From Helopsaltes ochotensis (taxonomy: Eukaryota > Chordata > Aves > Passeriformes > Locustellidae), in assembly GCA_013400155.1 (NCBI GenBank), contig VXBM01000342.1:234200-298199 (forward strand): a DNA stretch of 64,000 nt. The letters are read 5' to 3'. Every line of letters starts with the position of its first letter. Position 1 is the first letter of the stretch. The translations under genes were made by a program, and so were the position numbers. Below are positions 39,606-49,741 of the stretch, piece after piece. The notes below the pieces were generated by a model, which saw only the letters and a program-made list of their open reading frames with translations, had not been told where the DNA came from and did no database searches.

Positions 39606-42600
39606 TGGGTTCCAGGCATGCCATAATATTCCTATATTTAAAAACACACCTTTCACTGCCACAGTACATCCTTGTAGAATGAATAAAACACAACAAAATG
39701 AGAGCTAAAGATTTTTTAAAAGGTTCACTTCTTTTCTATAAATTTTGCAAATCAGGATATTAGTCACTTTTCCCATTTTCTTGAATCTTTGAATTCTCAT
39801 TAGCTTTTCAAATGGACTAGTTAGAGAGTAAAAGTTTCACTTAGCTTCAAACAGTGGTGAGTAATCTAGCCTGATATAATTACTTGGCATGCTTATGTTA
39901 GTGTTGGAGCTACAGCTACACTGCTAATGTTCAAGGTTAGGTAGTGTTAAACACCAAAAACAGAAACCTGAAATAGTATGGCAAGATTACCACTTGTCCT
40001 TTACACTTGCACATATTAAATGGAATGTAAATGTCCTCTTGGTTCCTCACATGAATAAAACATGGTAGAGATCACATAATGGTAGAAAGAATATTCACTC
40101 CAAGTTCGTCTGTCCTCAAATCACAAGTTGGTGGGGTAGCAGAAGAATATTTGCCTTTTTTGGAAATTTGCCTGGGCAGTTAGAAAATGAATATAAAATC
40201 AGACTAAATTGCCACCGGTGTAAAGAAGACATAAACCTGACCAAAAAATACAAAGTTACAGTCAAGCTCTAAACTACGGATCCTTAAATTTCCTTTCTCA
40301 TCAAAGAATCATAAAGAGAATTCTCAAGGAAAATAATTGAAGAACAGTCTCCATCTGGAAAAAGAGAGAATGTATGAACTCAGATTAGATGGTTTACTGG
40401 AATGAAACAATCCTAATTTGGAGAAGAAAGATTACCTTTGGAAATCAGTTTTGAAATCCCATTCAAGAGCAAAGTGCTATTGAGTAGCTCATGCTGTTGT
40501 TGACAAGTGCAATTTGAGTAAAAAAAAGCAAGTTCAGTTTTAAGTGACAGTACTAAGAGACAGAATACCACTCAATCAAATCTCTGGCTCCTTCAGTTAA
40601 GACACTTCAGAGAAATCATAAGCAGAAACTAGGCAGACACTGACAAGTAAAAGCATACTGTATATTATTCTCTGTTTTGTAACTTGCATTCCAATTTTAA
40701 AGCTGAAAATCTTACCACCCATCTCTTGTTGAAATCCTGTTATTTTTTTTCTTTATCTTTTTAAATAAGTCTAGCATTCAGAGTGAAATGAGGTGAATCT
40801 GACATATGGAGATTCTAGGGACAGAACAAATCCAAGCCCTCTAGTATTACTCAAATTTAGAGCAATATGGGAACCTCAGGAACTATAACTGCTTCTAATC
40901 AAACTGCAAACAGCATTTTGAGGACTGGTCTGAGAAGCAGATCATGCTTTTAGCTGGCAGAAATAAATTAATTCCCTTTTGGTGAGGATCAAAGAATAGC
41001 ATAAGAGCCTACAATGCTTGGCTAACATCATTTTGTCAAAGCAGCTCTAAAAGCTATCATAATATAAATAATAAATTATGTTATTATAAATCTTTGAGCC
41101 AGTGTGGTATCTTTAGTTCCATGCACTACTTTAGTTCTTCTGGTTTTCTGGCCAGAATAATTTTAATTGACTCCTCTGATGCAAGTCTGAAGTGAATTCA
41201 CACAAATGCACCTTCTTGTTCCAGGCATGACAATGCAAACAAGGGAGGAATGCAAGACTGTGAGTAAAATAATTTCTTTAGCAGTAAATGATAGATCAAT
41301 ATTTAAAAGTAAGCAAACAAAACTCCAACTTAAGGCACTGACAATTCCTCCTCTCACATCAGCCATGTCATCAAGTGGATACAGTAACCAAAACTTTTTT
41401 CCTATGGTACTGATAGGAAAAAAGCCATAGAAAGGCTCTCTGCAAAGGCCATCTCAGTACTATCAGATAGTAGCCAAATATTCCACAACAAGTTCAAGAC
41501 CTTTTAGTCCAATAAAAATGAAAGGTCCCAAGAAAAACTGTGTAGCAAAGGCTGTAAACAGATTGGAAATTAGTTTTTAACTGAAGTAGCCAATTAATTT
41601 TGCTAGCATGAACCTATTTTTGATGGCATAGAATAAAAATACATATAACTATATTGGCATATTTCTGAAGAGTTCTGGTGTAATTTTTACATGGATAACG
41701 CAAGTTTTCTTTTTTGATACCTGCAGATTTCCCAACAGTTTTAGGATGTGGACAAAATGACATCTTTTCTTTGATATCCAGACTTATTTTTTAATTTTAT
41801 TTATTATTCAGTTAAGTAAGGCAAAAAGGTGTCTATTCCATGCCTGTCTGTAATTCTTTTTCAATTAGGGAAATCAACCTAGTATAAAATAATGAAATCA
41901 CTGGATTTTGGAGAGTAGAAAGATACCAAAGCCATTTACAACTGTGTGCAGAAAATGTTTTTCTTTTCTTAATTCCTGTTTTCAATTATAATTTCAGGCT
42001 ATGTGTGATGTTTAGTATAGAACACTAAGTTCCACTAATGAAGACAGAATATTCAAGGCCATCATTTGCGCGTTTTATATCAATTACAAAAATAGATCCA
42101 TTCTTTTACAGAAGGTTTAAAATTAATATCTGAAAACACCAACCCCTATCCCCCAATGAATTAGCCTCAACCTTCTAAAGAATGCACAGCAATCAACAAT
42201 CAATGAAATATATGGAACAGAAATGAACATTACTGACATATGCTATTTTATAAAACTATATATTATAGAAGATTTTAAAACTTGGACATGAAATCTTTAT
42301 AAGATAATTATTTGCATGCACTGCTTTAGAAAATTCATGTTTCAACAGAAATAAAAAAAATCATGGCAGTATAGCATAAATAAGTGGAGGGTGAAGGATC
42401 AGATACAATGAAACAGTGAATTTAGGAGAGCTGAAAACAGGAGCCTGTGCAAATGCCCCACAGTTTTTGATACAGGATTGCACTGGCCTCCAGCTAAAAT
42501 GACCAAATGCAATTCAGCCTCATTTAGAAACAAGATAAAATTATGCATACTCTACTTTCCATTAACAGCCTTACAACTCTGAACTGAGAAAGTGTGCAAA

Positions 42601-43456
42601 GGCTCCACCTTAATCTTCCAGGCTTTTTAAGGGAAGTGACATTCCTAAATTCCACATCAGGCTGACAGTAAACTCCTGAATTGTCCCTAGAGACTCCTCC
42701 CATATCTGTTACTATGCCCTGGTTACAATCTTAGACCTATCACACAAAGTTTACTGCAGCTCCTTTTCAGTATAAACTGAGCTTATTATACATCATATAT
42801 TCACCTCCTGCATGCAAATTTAATTCCTCATATAGTTACCTATTAAAAAGAGCAACCTGGTCACTCTGTACAGTAAGATTTTACCACAAAGTACTTTAAA
42901 AAGCCATATAAATGTATCAGGATAATCAAACATGGAAATATGGAAATAGGTGTTGGAAAGGGCGTTCAGATAAAAACTCAATTAAGAAAACAACAAAAAA
43001 GTGTTGGAAAATTTCCTTAAACATTTCAAATTTCATACATAATTAAGTGCATTGAATTGTCAGAATGTCAAAATTTACATAAAAAAGAAGAGCTCTATTT
43101 AGAAACAAAGAAATTGCCTTAAGAAATAAAGCTTTCATACAAAGAAAGAGCAAAGAAGATGTATAGAGTTCCTAACTCACTATACACAGAGATGGAACCA
43201 AAGAGAAATCAAAGTTGAAGAATATGACAAATCCTTTATTTCTCCACCATTTGCATATGAATAAAGAGAATTGATAACAATGATACAGCACTAATTGTAA
43301 AGTTCTAAGAGGAGAGGAGAGAAAAAACAAACATGACACCTAGTAGGAGCTAGGGTCACAAAAAGAAAAAAGCTAAAATAGAAAGTTGCAGAGTAAACAT
43401 CTGCAAGTAGTGCTACTGTTGAGAGAAAAGGGAGAAGCAAATGCTCACGTAGGCCA

Positions 43457-43786
43457 TTACCACACAGCCTGAAACTTAAAGCAACACAATTGGCACAGGA
43501 TTTTTCTTGCAAGATCAAAAGGAAGCAGCAATGCCATCTGCTGTTTGCTTTGAAAAATTGTTAGAGCAGATGTTCCCATGTGTAGACTCTCCATCCCTTC
43601 TACTAAGAAACCACTTGAAAAATAACCATGAAATAACATGGGGAAAACATCTGCATGGAATACAGAAGACCACCAGTAGTGAAGCACAGGAAAGCCAAGA
43701 GAGGAGGAGAGAAAGCGCTGGAGCAATTCAAGCACGTCTAAGACTAGGTCAGAGACAGGCACCCCGTTGTGTGGCATAACCTCCAT
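43457..43786 (-). other. 109-codon open frame, unassigned
   Basis: A minus-strand frame begins with ATG and includes a leucine-rich stretch (LVLDVLELLQRFL, about residues 14-26). A second, overlapping plus-strand frame of 90 codons covers the same DNA. I recognise no domain, splice signals or promoter. The DNA is less AT-rich than its flanks. It is probably a chance frame in moderately GC-rich sequence. Confidence 0.12.
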
Positions 43787-44427
43787 ATGTATACATATGT
43801 ATAACCACTCACTGGTTGTCTTTTCCTTTCGTTACTCAGCAGGAGGAAGCCAGATTTCTCATCCATTGGACCTATGTCAGGCAAGGCACTCTGTGTGCAT
43901 AGTATAGCCAAACACCACAAAGAATGTGCTAAAGAACTGTATGGTGAGGCACAAGAATGACTTACTCCTTCCTCTCCCTTTCCACTTAGGCTTATATCCC
44001 ACCTAGCACAATAAAAACACAGCAGTGTATTTCTCATTATGGGTAGAGAAATTATGTGCTTTCCAAAAGTACTTTTATTTCAAAATGGTGAAATCTTCAT
44101 CAATTTATATGAAATCTTCTATGCAGTCTGACTAATCTTTCAACAAGTTAAGTACAATCACAGTCACCAAGATGTCATGGTACCATCCAAATGCTATAGG
44201 AGATAAACAGAAAGAACTCACAAGGTGCACTGAATGTCTTATGTGTATCTTATTGTGAGAAATGAGTTCACTTTCCTGGTAAATTTTAAGAAATAGGTTT
44301 AATAAAAAAATAAGACCATTAGAAGACAAATCAAGCAAAGGAATCATGGCTGGCCGGGTGACTTGGCATCCAGCCAAATCCACAACCTGCTACTTCAGAG
44401 GCCTTCTTAAATACTCTTTCTATTGCA

Positions 44428-44652
44428 TCAGGCTATTTTCCACAAGCTAGCTTCTATATTCCAGGAACTGTTTAGCATGGCCCCTCCTTGGGTCCGCCTT
44501 TTTAGAGCATGTGTGTTTCTTGGCCGTGTCTTCATTATCACCTCCAGCTTGGGCCTTGGTCCATACCGGTTGGTGTTGATAGTTGGCATGTCAGTAGCAG
44601 GGTCCTCACCATATGTTTGCTGGATGCTATCCCAACCAAACAGGCCATTCAA
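44428..44652 (-). other. 74-codon open frame in GC-richer island, unassigned
   Basis: A minus-strand frame from an ATG near 44652 has a composition that looks protein-like: a Pro/Thr-containing segment, RYGPRPKLEV (about residues 30-39), then a basic stretch KTRPRNTHALKRRTQGG. The DNA is clearly GC-richer than its surroundings, and the plus strand is also open (44423-44767). I do not recognise the family, and I saw no acceptor or donor at its edges. It could be a decayed exon, a retrocopy scrap, an unrecognised viral or transposon piece, or chance. Confidence 0.2.
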
Positions 44653-44898
44653 TTATAAGCATAACTATATATCAGCTATCGCACTACCATGTCTAAGTTT
44701 AGCCAATAGCAGAGATAAAAACTATACCCTTACAGCAAAGTTATTATACATTCAGCATTCACCTTAATATTTGCAAAAAGCCAACTTTATAATATACATT
44801 TATAACACTATGAGTCTTAAAAGGAGCACATTTACCAGTCCTATAGCATTGTTAGAGATGAATGCAAAATATATTATCAGCAATGAGACTAGCTTAGA

Positions 44899-44916
44899 AT
44901 ATATATATATATATAT
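44899..44916. repeat. (AT)9 microsatellite
   Basis: Nine uninterrupted AT dinucleotides in unique DNA. Confidence 0.95.
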
Positions 44917-45544
44917 CAAAAGACATTCTAGATAGTTGAGAAATTGGACAGTTATTTTGCCTGAATTTTAAAAAATGTTCATGGCAGAACATGTACAAAG
45001 AACTGAACAATTTGTACAGCATGTGATTTTAGTGAAGAAATTATGCACTATGACAAAGTTTTGTAAAAATCAAGGGAGTGGATGACAAGCATAATTTTAA
45101 AAAGTCTGAAGAAACAAACTACAGAAAAAGATTTTTTTTATTTCAGTGGAGACACCACAGAAATTATTCATTTCTCTTGACCTTATGACCTCACATTTTA
45201 AAAGTTTACTAAGAAAATTAACTCAAATAGCACTACATGGATATTCCATGGGCATATAACTTGGCATTTCAATTTGCCCTTGAAATTGTGCAGTGTAATT
45301 TCTTTGCAGAGAGAAGCCTTTAAAGGGGAGTGGTTTTTTTGTTAGAACAGCATGTTCTTGAAATTTCTTCTTGGTCTCAGCTCATAATGTGCTTGCCAAT
45401 GTATGTATGAATAGACCTGTTTCTTTCCTGGAACTGTGGAGGACCAGTGTAGACATTAACATTTTTTGACCTACCACCTGTTCACTATAATTTTAGGGAA
45501 GGGATAACAATTTGTTATCTTTGTTATTAGCAGACTGCTGAGTT

Positions 45545-46406
45545 GGGATCTGTACACTACAATAATTTACTCTTTGCACTGCAATGAACCATCCAAGTCC
45601 TCTCAAAATCCCTGAGTTGTGCCGAGAGTAGTGTTCTTGATTTGTGGGGATCGAGTGGGCTGGGATCCCATCCTGTCTTCAAGGTGGTCCATGCACCCTC
45701 GGTAAGCTTGCCATCCTCACTCCAAACATAACATTAATTCATGATTGGCATCAGCAGAAAGTTCCATTGGCTTGCCAAAAGAGAGAATTAGTTGGATTGG
45801 ATGAAAATTGTAACAGTGCAATTTCTGATTTGCCACATGGAAAGAGAGTCCTCATGTCCATTTCTTTGCCCTGGGTAGCAGCAGCAAAGCCCCTTGGGGA
45901 GATTTCCCATATGGAGTGTTGGATCAGCAAGCTGGCCAACTTAACATCTAAGGTGCTCAGCAACCTTGAAGATAAGGGGACAGTTAGGCTTGCCACCTTG
46001 CAGAGCCGTGCTGCCATTGACTTTTCCTACAGCTCATGGACACAGCTGTCAAGAATTTGATTGATTTTGTTGTTTTGGCCCGTCCTCCAACAGACAAAGC
46101 ATCTACACGCGCATCGAAGAGCTGCTACTAGAGGTCCACTGACTCAAGATTGAAAAGGAGCCAGAATGGTTTGAGAATCTGTTTCAGCATTGGGGATTTA
46201 AAGGATGGATGGCTTCAATTTTAAATAGTTTAGTTTGGGTTCATATTATTATTTTCATAGTTTTACTGACCATGTTTTGTGTGTTCAAGTGTTTCAAAAT
46301 AATTTTTAGAGAAGTGTTTTACTTAAATAAAGAAGGGGGAGTTGCGGTGGCCCCTCGGCCAGCCACAGAGGAGCTCACCCTCCCTTGGAGGGTTGACAGT
46401 GTGTAA
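45545..46406 (+). pseudogene. env: Decayed endogenous retroviral envelope (surface C-terminus and transmembrane subunit)
   Basis: Fragment of a retroviral Env glycoprotein gene, which in an intact virus mediates receptor binding and membrane fusion. The surface-subunit C-terminus is visible in one frame (about 45545-45660, with a stop at 45613). The reading then passes to the frame open at 45644-46060, which contains a CTLGKL block, a degenerate basic cleavage-like HGKR (residues 65-68), an Ala-rich fusion-peptide-like segment and LQSRAAIDF near its end, resembling the immunosuppressive-domain region of alpharetroviral-type Env. A shift near 46020-46032 puts the CX6CC disulphide motif (46047-46073) into a third frame with an in-frame stop at 46062. 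A further stop lies at 46140, after which the frame is open from 46143 to 46406. That last part holds a hydrophobic membrane span (about 46233-46286) and a short tail whose end lies inside the LTR. At least two frameshifts and three stops make it non-functional. Confidence 0.85.
46326..46341 (+). other. Retroviral polypurine tract
   Basis: The purine run aataaagaagggggag (one T) lies immediately 5' of the LTR, the position where plus-strand DNA synthesis is primed in retroviruses. Its location one base from the TG start of the LTR supports the LTR boundary. Confidence 0.8.
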
Positions 46407-46662
46407 GCCATTTCTAAGCTTCAAGCTCTCCCTCAGGGAGTCTCTCTAAGAGATTTCCCTTTTGCTTGTGGCGAGCAAGAAACGTCACAATCCTGTGAGC
46501 CTTTGCAGATATGCTAATCTTTTGTTTGTGATTTGTCATTACCCTAGCTCCTGGTTTTAGCCTTCCCCTGATTGAATGATTTTGGATCCCTTCCCCAGTT
46601 GGTTGTTTCCGCAATCCTTTCCCTCATTGGTCCAAGTTGCTGACCCTGCCCACTCCAAACCT

Positions 46663-46669
46663 TATAAAA
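46663..46669 (+). promoter_or_regulatory. LTR TATA box
   Basis: tataaaa within 'cttataaaaccc', about 55 bases before the AATAAA signal and about 35 bases after an inverted CCAAT box. This spacing is normal for a retroviral U3 core promoter. Confidence 0.8.
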
Positions 46670-46718
46670 CCCTGTGTTTCTGAGACCTCAGGGTCTTTCA
46701 GTTGCCATTTCCTGTTCT

Positions 46719-46724
46719 AATAAA
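46719..46724 (+). terminator. LTR polyadenylation signal AATAAA
   Basis: An intact AATAAA downstream of the TATA box. It would direct cleavage some 15-25 bases later, at the R/U5 border. Confidence 0.8.
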
Positions 46725-47352
46725 GAAGCCCCTGATACTGGAAGATTGCCTCCTGCTATCCTGCATTGCCTGAGAGGAGCTTTGCTGCTTGGCTGCTCCT
46801 GCAGCCCTCACTGCTGAGCTGTATCACTGTGGTGTGCCTGTGCGCCTGGTGCATAGGGTGCCTTGATAAAGGCACTTCTGCCAGGGACTGCCACAGCACC
46901 TAAAGGCCCACGAGGCCCACTAGGCCATGGCAACTCCTGACTAAACTAGCATGAGTGAAGACTTCCTAAGACTGACAAATTGGTAGATTTCAACTTTTAG
47001 AGGATATAAATATTAGGGCTTGGATGGAAATGTAGCTTGCACAAAGACACTTCCAGAAAGAACCTATAGAATTTACTGAATATTTTAAGAGATAAGAACT
47101 CTTCCTACTGCAGCAGTTCTTACTGTGCACCACTGATGAACCACTTAAATTATTACAAAGACAGTGTAGATAAATACTTGGTTAAACAAGTAAACAAAAC
47201 TTCCTTCATTTTTTATTTTGAAATTGCAGCCACCAGGATTGCTTGAATTGACCATCAAGAAGAGTCAGTCATTTAGCTATTCTTCTGCTTGAACAGGGGC
47301 AGGAAGCTCTGGTCTTCTCAGACTGAATTCTGAGATGCAGATACAAGCCTGT

Positions 47353-47392
47353 TTCAAGGCATGGTTACATCCTTCAAGGCACTATTACATCC
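47353..47392. repeat. Imperfect 20 bp tandem duplication
   Basis: Two adjacent 20-base units, ttcaaggcatggttacatcc and ttcaaggcactattacatcc, differ at three positions. It is a small diverged tandem duplication in unique DNA. Confidence 0.8.
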
Positions 47393-47447
47393 CTACAGCA
47401 GTCAAACACTGGATGTGAGGAAATGCCACAAAGAGGATTGGGTTGGT

Positions 47448-47470
47448 TCCCTCCCCTCCCTTCCCCTTCC
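47448..47470. repeat. C/T-rich simple tract
   Basis: An uninterrupted pyrimidine run (ccctcccctcccttccccttcc). It is purine-rich on the other strand and could form an H-DNA or G-rich structure, but the G-runs are too few for a confident quadruplex call. Confidence 0.85.
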
Positions 47471-49434
47471 TAAATGAAGACTTTCTAACATGTTCTGGGA
47501 GCCTTCTAGTGCAAATTAGCAAAATTCTCCCCTGTCACCACCACACTGGATAAAATGCCAAACACAGAAGGTATCACATATTATTCCAGAGAAGAGATAG
47601 ATCCTAAAAAGACTAAAGGATCTGCTTGATGAATGCTTCCATCCCCAACAGACTAAACTGAGAAAAAAAGCAGCTATATGAGAGATACTGGCACTTTACT
47701 ACATGTTTACCTATGTTTCAGATGGCTGCTGTCTGTGAGTTTATCAAAGACCAGACACATTTGTGAGCCAATCCTTCAAATAACAATAGAAGACAGAACA
47801 ATGTGTGCACATGTGTATCCAACCAACATGATAAAACAAAGGTGTATATATAGTGAGTTATCACACACATATTTCTTCTTTCTGTCAATGACTTTTGGTT
47901 TCTTTTTCACTTCTTCTCCAGATTGCTCTTTTTCTCTTTTCTTTCTATTTCTTCCCCATTCTAGTGGCTCAAAAGAAAAATTAATCAGACTCACATTAGG
48001 CCATGATAAACATCTGTGAGAAAGCAAGAATTTCCTATTTATATATCCAGAGCCTGGTCCTGTGATAAGTCAAAATATAAGCTTCTTTTTTAATCTTATT
48101 TGAAGGTTGTGTTACCACTCATAGATCAGAAATTAGTGGATTGATTACAGGCAGCAAGACCCAGCAGTACACTTAAAAGGTAAGGATACTCAACAACAGC
48201 TTCTACTAATATCCTCTGAGACACCAGATACACACAAAAGTACTGTATCTGCCATCTAAATGAATGAATTTCAGTGATATAAAAATTATTCTGTCAAGTT
48301 TTGCCAATCTGTGTTTTCTGAAACTACGAATTTTACATGGGCAAAACCAAATCTTCAAATTATCTGCAAGTTTAATGCTTAAATGCTATATTTTACTAGG
48401 AATTTATGGGTAAGACAGAAATTAACAAATGCACACAATAATTTTTTTGGTTTCTGTAATTTTATTTATACTTTCAGACAAAAAAAGTGCAGCATTATTT
48501 CTGTAAATCACCACAGCTGAACAATATTTTGTCTTGTATTACTAATTGGTTACATATACCTGTGCACTATACAATCTCTAAACAAAACTATATGGAGATT
48601 ATAACAAATTGTTCTGACACATTCATACAGCTGTGTCTTTTACTGTAATTTAAATGTAATTTTAATATCATGAATTTTCTGGATTTATGTACTCTTTTAT
48701 TTGTGAGGTTGAAGTTGTACCTGTAGTATATATTAGGTTTGCTTCATGTGGATATAAGAGAAAAAAAAAATGATGCTTTGTTCCAGAAGATATTTTTAGT
48801 GAGAAAATATCTTGAAAAGACTTTTTTTTTTTTCAGGGGATAGAGCTACATAAAACTGCTGCCAATATCTTATCAGTGACTGCCTCTATCCTGCAGGATA
48901 TCCTATAGAAAAACTATCTCTCTCTGCAAAGGATTCTAGAAATGACACATGTATGTGTTATCAGGAGGAGCAGAATAACTGATTTCCAATGTTTCCTGTC
49001 TGTGTGACAGTCCCTACGTACCAGCAAAGACGTTGCTGGTTCAAACTGCAGAGAAAGAAAGCAATAAATCAATGTTATGGGGCAAATTTCAATACTACTG
49101 TTTTATGAAGTGAGGTATTCATATTTAAAAAGCAACATTTGGCATGCACCTAATGTTTTTATGGCTTCAGATTTATAGTTTCCACTTTTGATTCAAAACT
49201 TCAAGCAAGTCCAGGAATGACCATTTTTCAGGAAGGATCATCTTTTTCTTCCATTCACCTGGGGTGATGCATAATGGTAATTTCCATGTTTTACAGGCTG
49301 GAAACATCACTGAAAATGGAACACAAGTTTATTCCAATTCAGACAAATTTTGTTGATATGCACAGTTTTTGTAAAATACTCTGTCTTCACATCCCTATTT
49401 TCTTTAAGAAATACTGTTATATAGGCTCAGTTCT

Positions 49435-49700
49435 TCCCCTGAGTCATTAATCTTAGAGGCCTCAGCTGGGAATCTCAAACTGTGAAGCAGCTGTCAATGC
49501 TTAGAAGGAAAAGTGAGCAGCCAGAATGAACACTGGAGCTGTTGCCTGCTTGTTGCTGCCATTGTGCAACAACACTTGTCAGCTCTACAATACCAGAAAT
49601 GCACATTTACAGCCTCCCAAAGTGATTTAAACAGCTGCTAGATTTAGGGACTTTTCTGCTTGTAAATATTCAATATTTTCAGTTTAAAGGCTGTTTTTAA
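49435..49700. promoter_or_regulatory. Candidate conserved noncoding/enhancer-like block
   Basis: Within 270 bp there are three CAGCTG E-boxes (49463-49468, 49488-49493, 49632-49637) and a TTGTGCAA C/EBP-like palindrome preceded by CCATTGTG, a SOX-type core (49562-49569 and just upstream). The block is less AT-rich than its flanks. No open frame or repeat explains it. The motifs are seen directly; the enhancer role is inference. The A16 run that follows is simple repeat. Confidence 0.3.
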
Positions 49701-49725
49701 TGAAAATGTCCCAAACTGTTGAAAT

Positions 49726-49741
49726 AAAAAAAAAAAAAAAA
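49726..49741. repeat. (A)16 homopolymer run
   Basis: Sixteen A directly after gaaat, then G and A5. An AATAAA string overlaps its start, but no retrocopied gene was recognised upstream. Confidence 0.9.

Larger units (their letters stand above)
29381..43456. other. Unique AT-rich noncoding DNA
   Basis: No host exon or transposon was confidently recognised. Items listed separately are a palindrome at 30.5 kb, a 127-codon open frame at 32.7 kb, a tandem duplication at 34.7 kb, a CpG-richer block at 35.46-35.77 kb, a poly(A) run at 37.36 kb and a pyrimidine-rich stretch at 39.4-39.6 kb. The remainder is AT-rich sequence with frequent stops in all frames. Confidence 0.6.
43787..45399. other. Noncoding DNA upstream of the endogenous retrovirus
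   Basis: Apart from the open frame at 44.4-44.65 kb and an (AT)9 microsatellite at 44899-44916, no gene or repeat is recognised. A perfect palindrome CATATGTATACATATG lies at about 43786-43801. Retroviral gag, pol or a 5' LTR were looked for here and not seen. Confidence 0.55.
45400..46932 (+). mobile_element. Endogenous retrovirus, 3' portion (env plus 3' LTR)
   Basis: This is an internally truncated provirus on the plus strand. Its order is env remnant, purine tract, LTR. The covalent-type CX6CC transmembrane subunit and the AAIDF-containing helix region point to an Env of the alpharetrovirus-like kind found in birds; no gag or pol remains to classify the rest. The 5' boundary is uncertain. 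Recognisable env begins near 45545, and possible surface-subunit sequence extends back towards 45400. No 5' LTR is in the window, so a target-site duplication could not be verified. Loss of the 5' part by deletion, or insertion of a truncated copy, are both possible. Confidence 0.8.
46343..46932 (+). mobile_element. Retroviral 3' LTR (~590 bp)
   Basis: The LTR opens with TGCGGTGGCC right after the polypurine tract and closes with GGCCATGGCA. The ends form an inverted repeat with 8 of 10 matches and carry the canonical TG...CA. U3 contains an inverted CCAAT (attgg, about 46626-46630) and a TATA box (tataaaa, 46663-46669). The expected transcription start is about 46690-46700. A poly(A) signal AATAAA lies at 46719-46724, so R is short and U5 occupies roughly the last 190 bp. 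The env frame ends at 46406, inside U3. It is markedly GC-richer than the flanking DNA, as expected of a relatively recent insertion. It could still act as a promoter or polyadenylation site for neighbouring transcription. Confidence 0.88.

Noticed and set aside
49020..49055. tRNA B-box-like 'ctggttcaaactgc'
   Set aside because: No A box, cloverleaf or acceptor stem pairing could be found around it.
49435..49741. Processed pseudogene ending in AATAAA and poly(A)
   Set aside because: No coding frame or known gene sequence is recognisable upstream of the A16 run, and no target-site duplication was seen; bird genomes also carry few processed pseudogenes.
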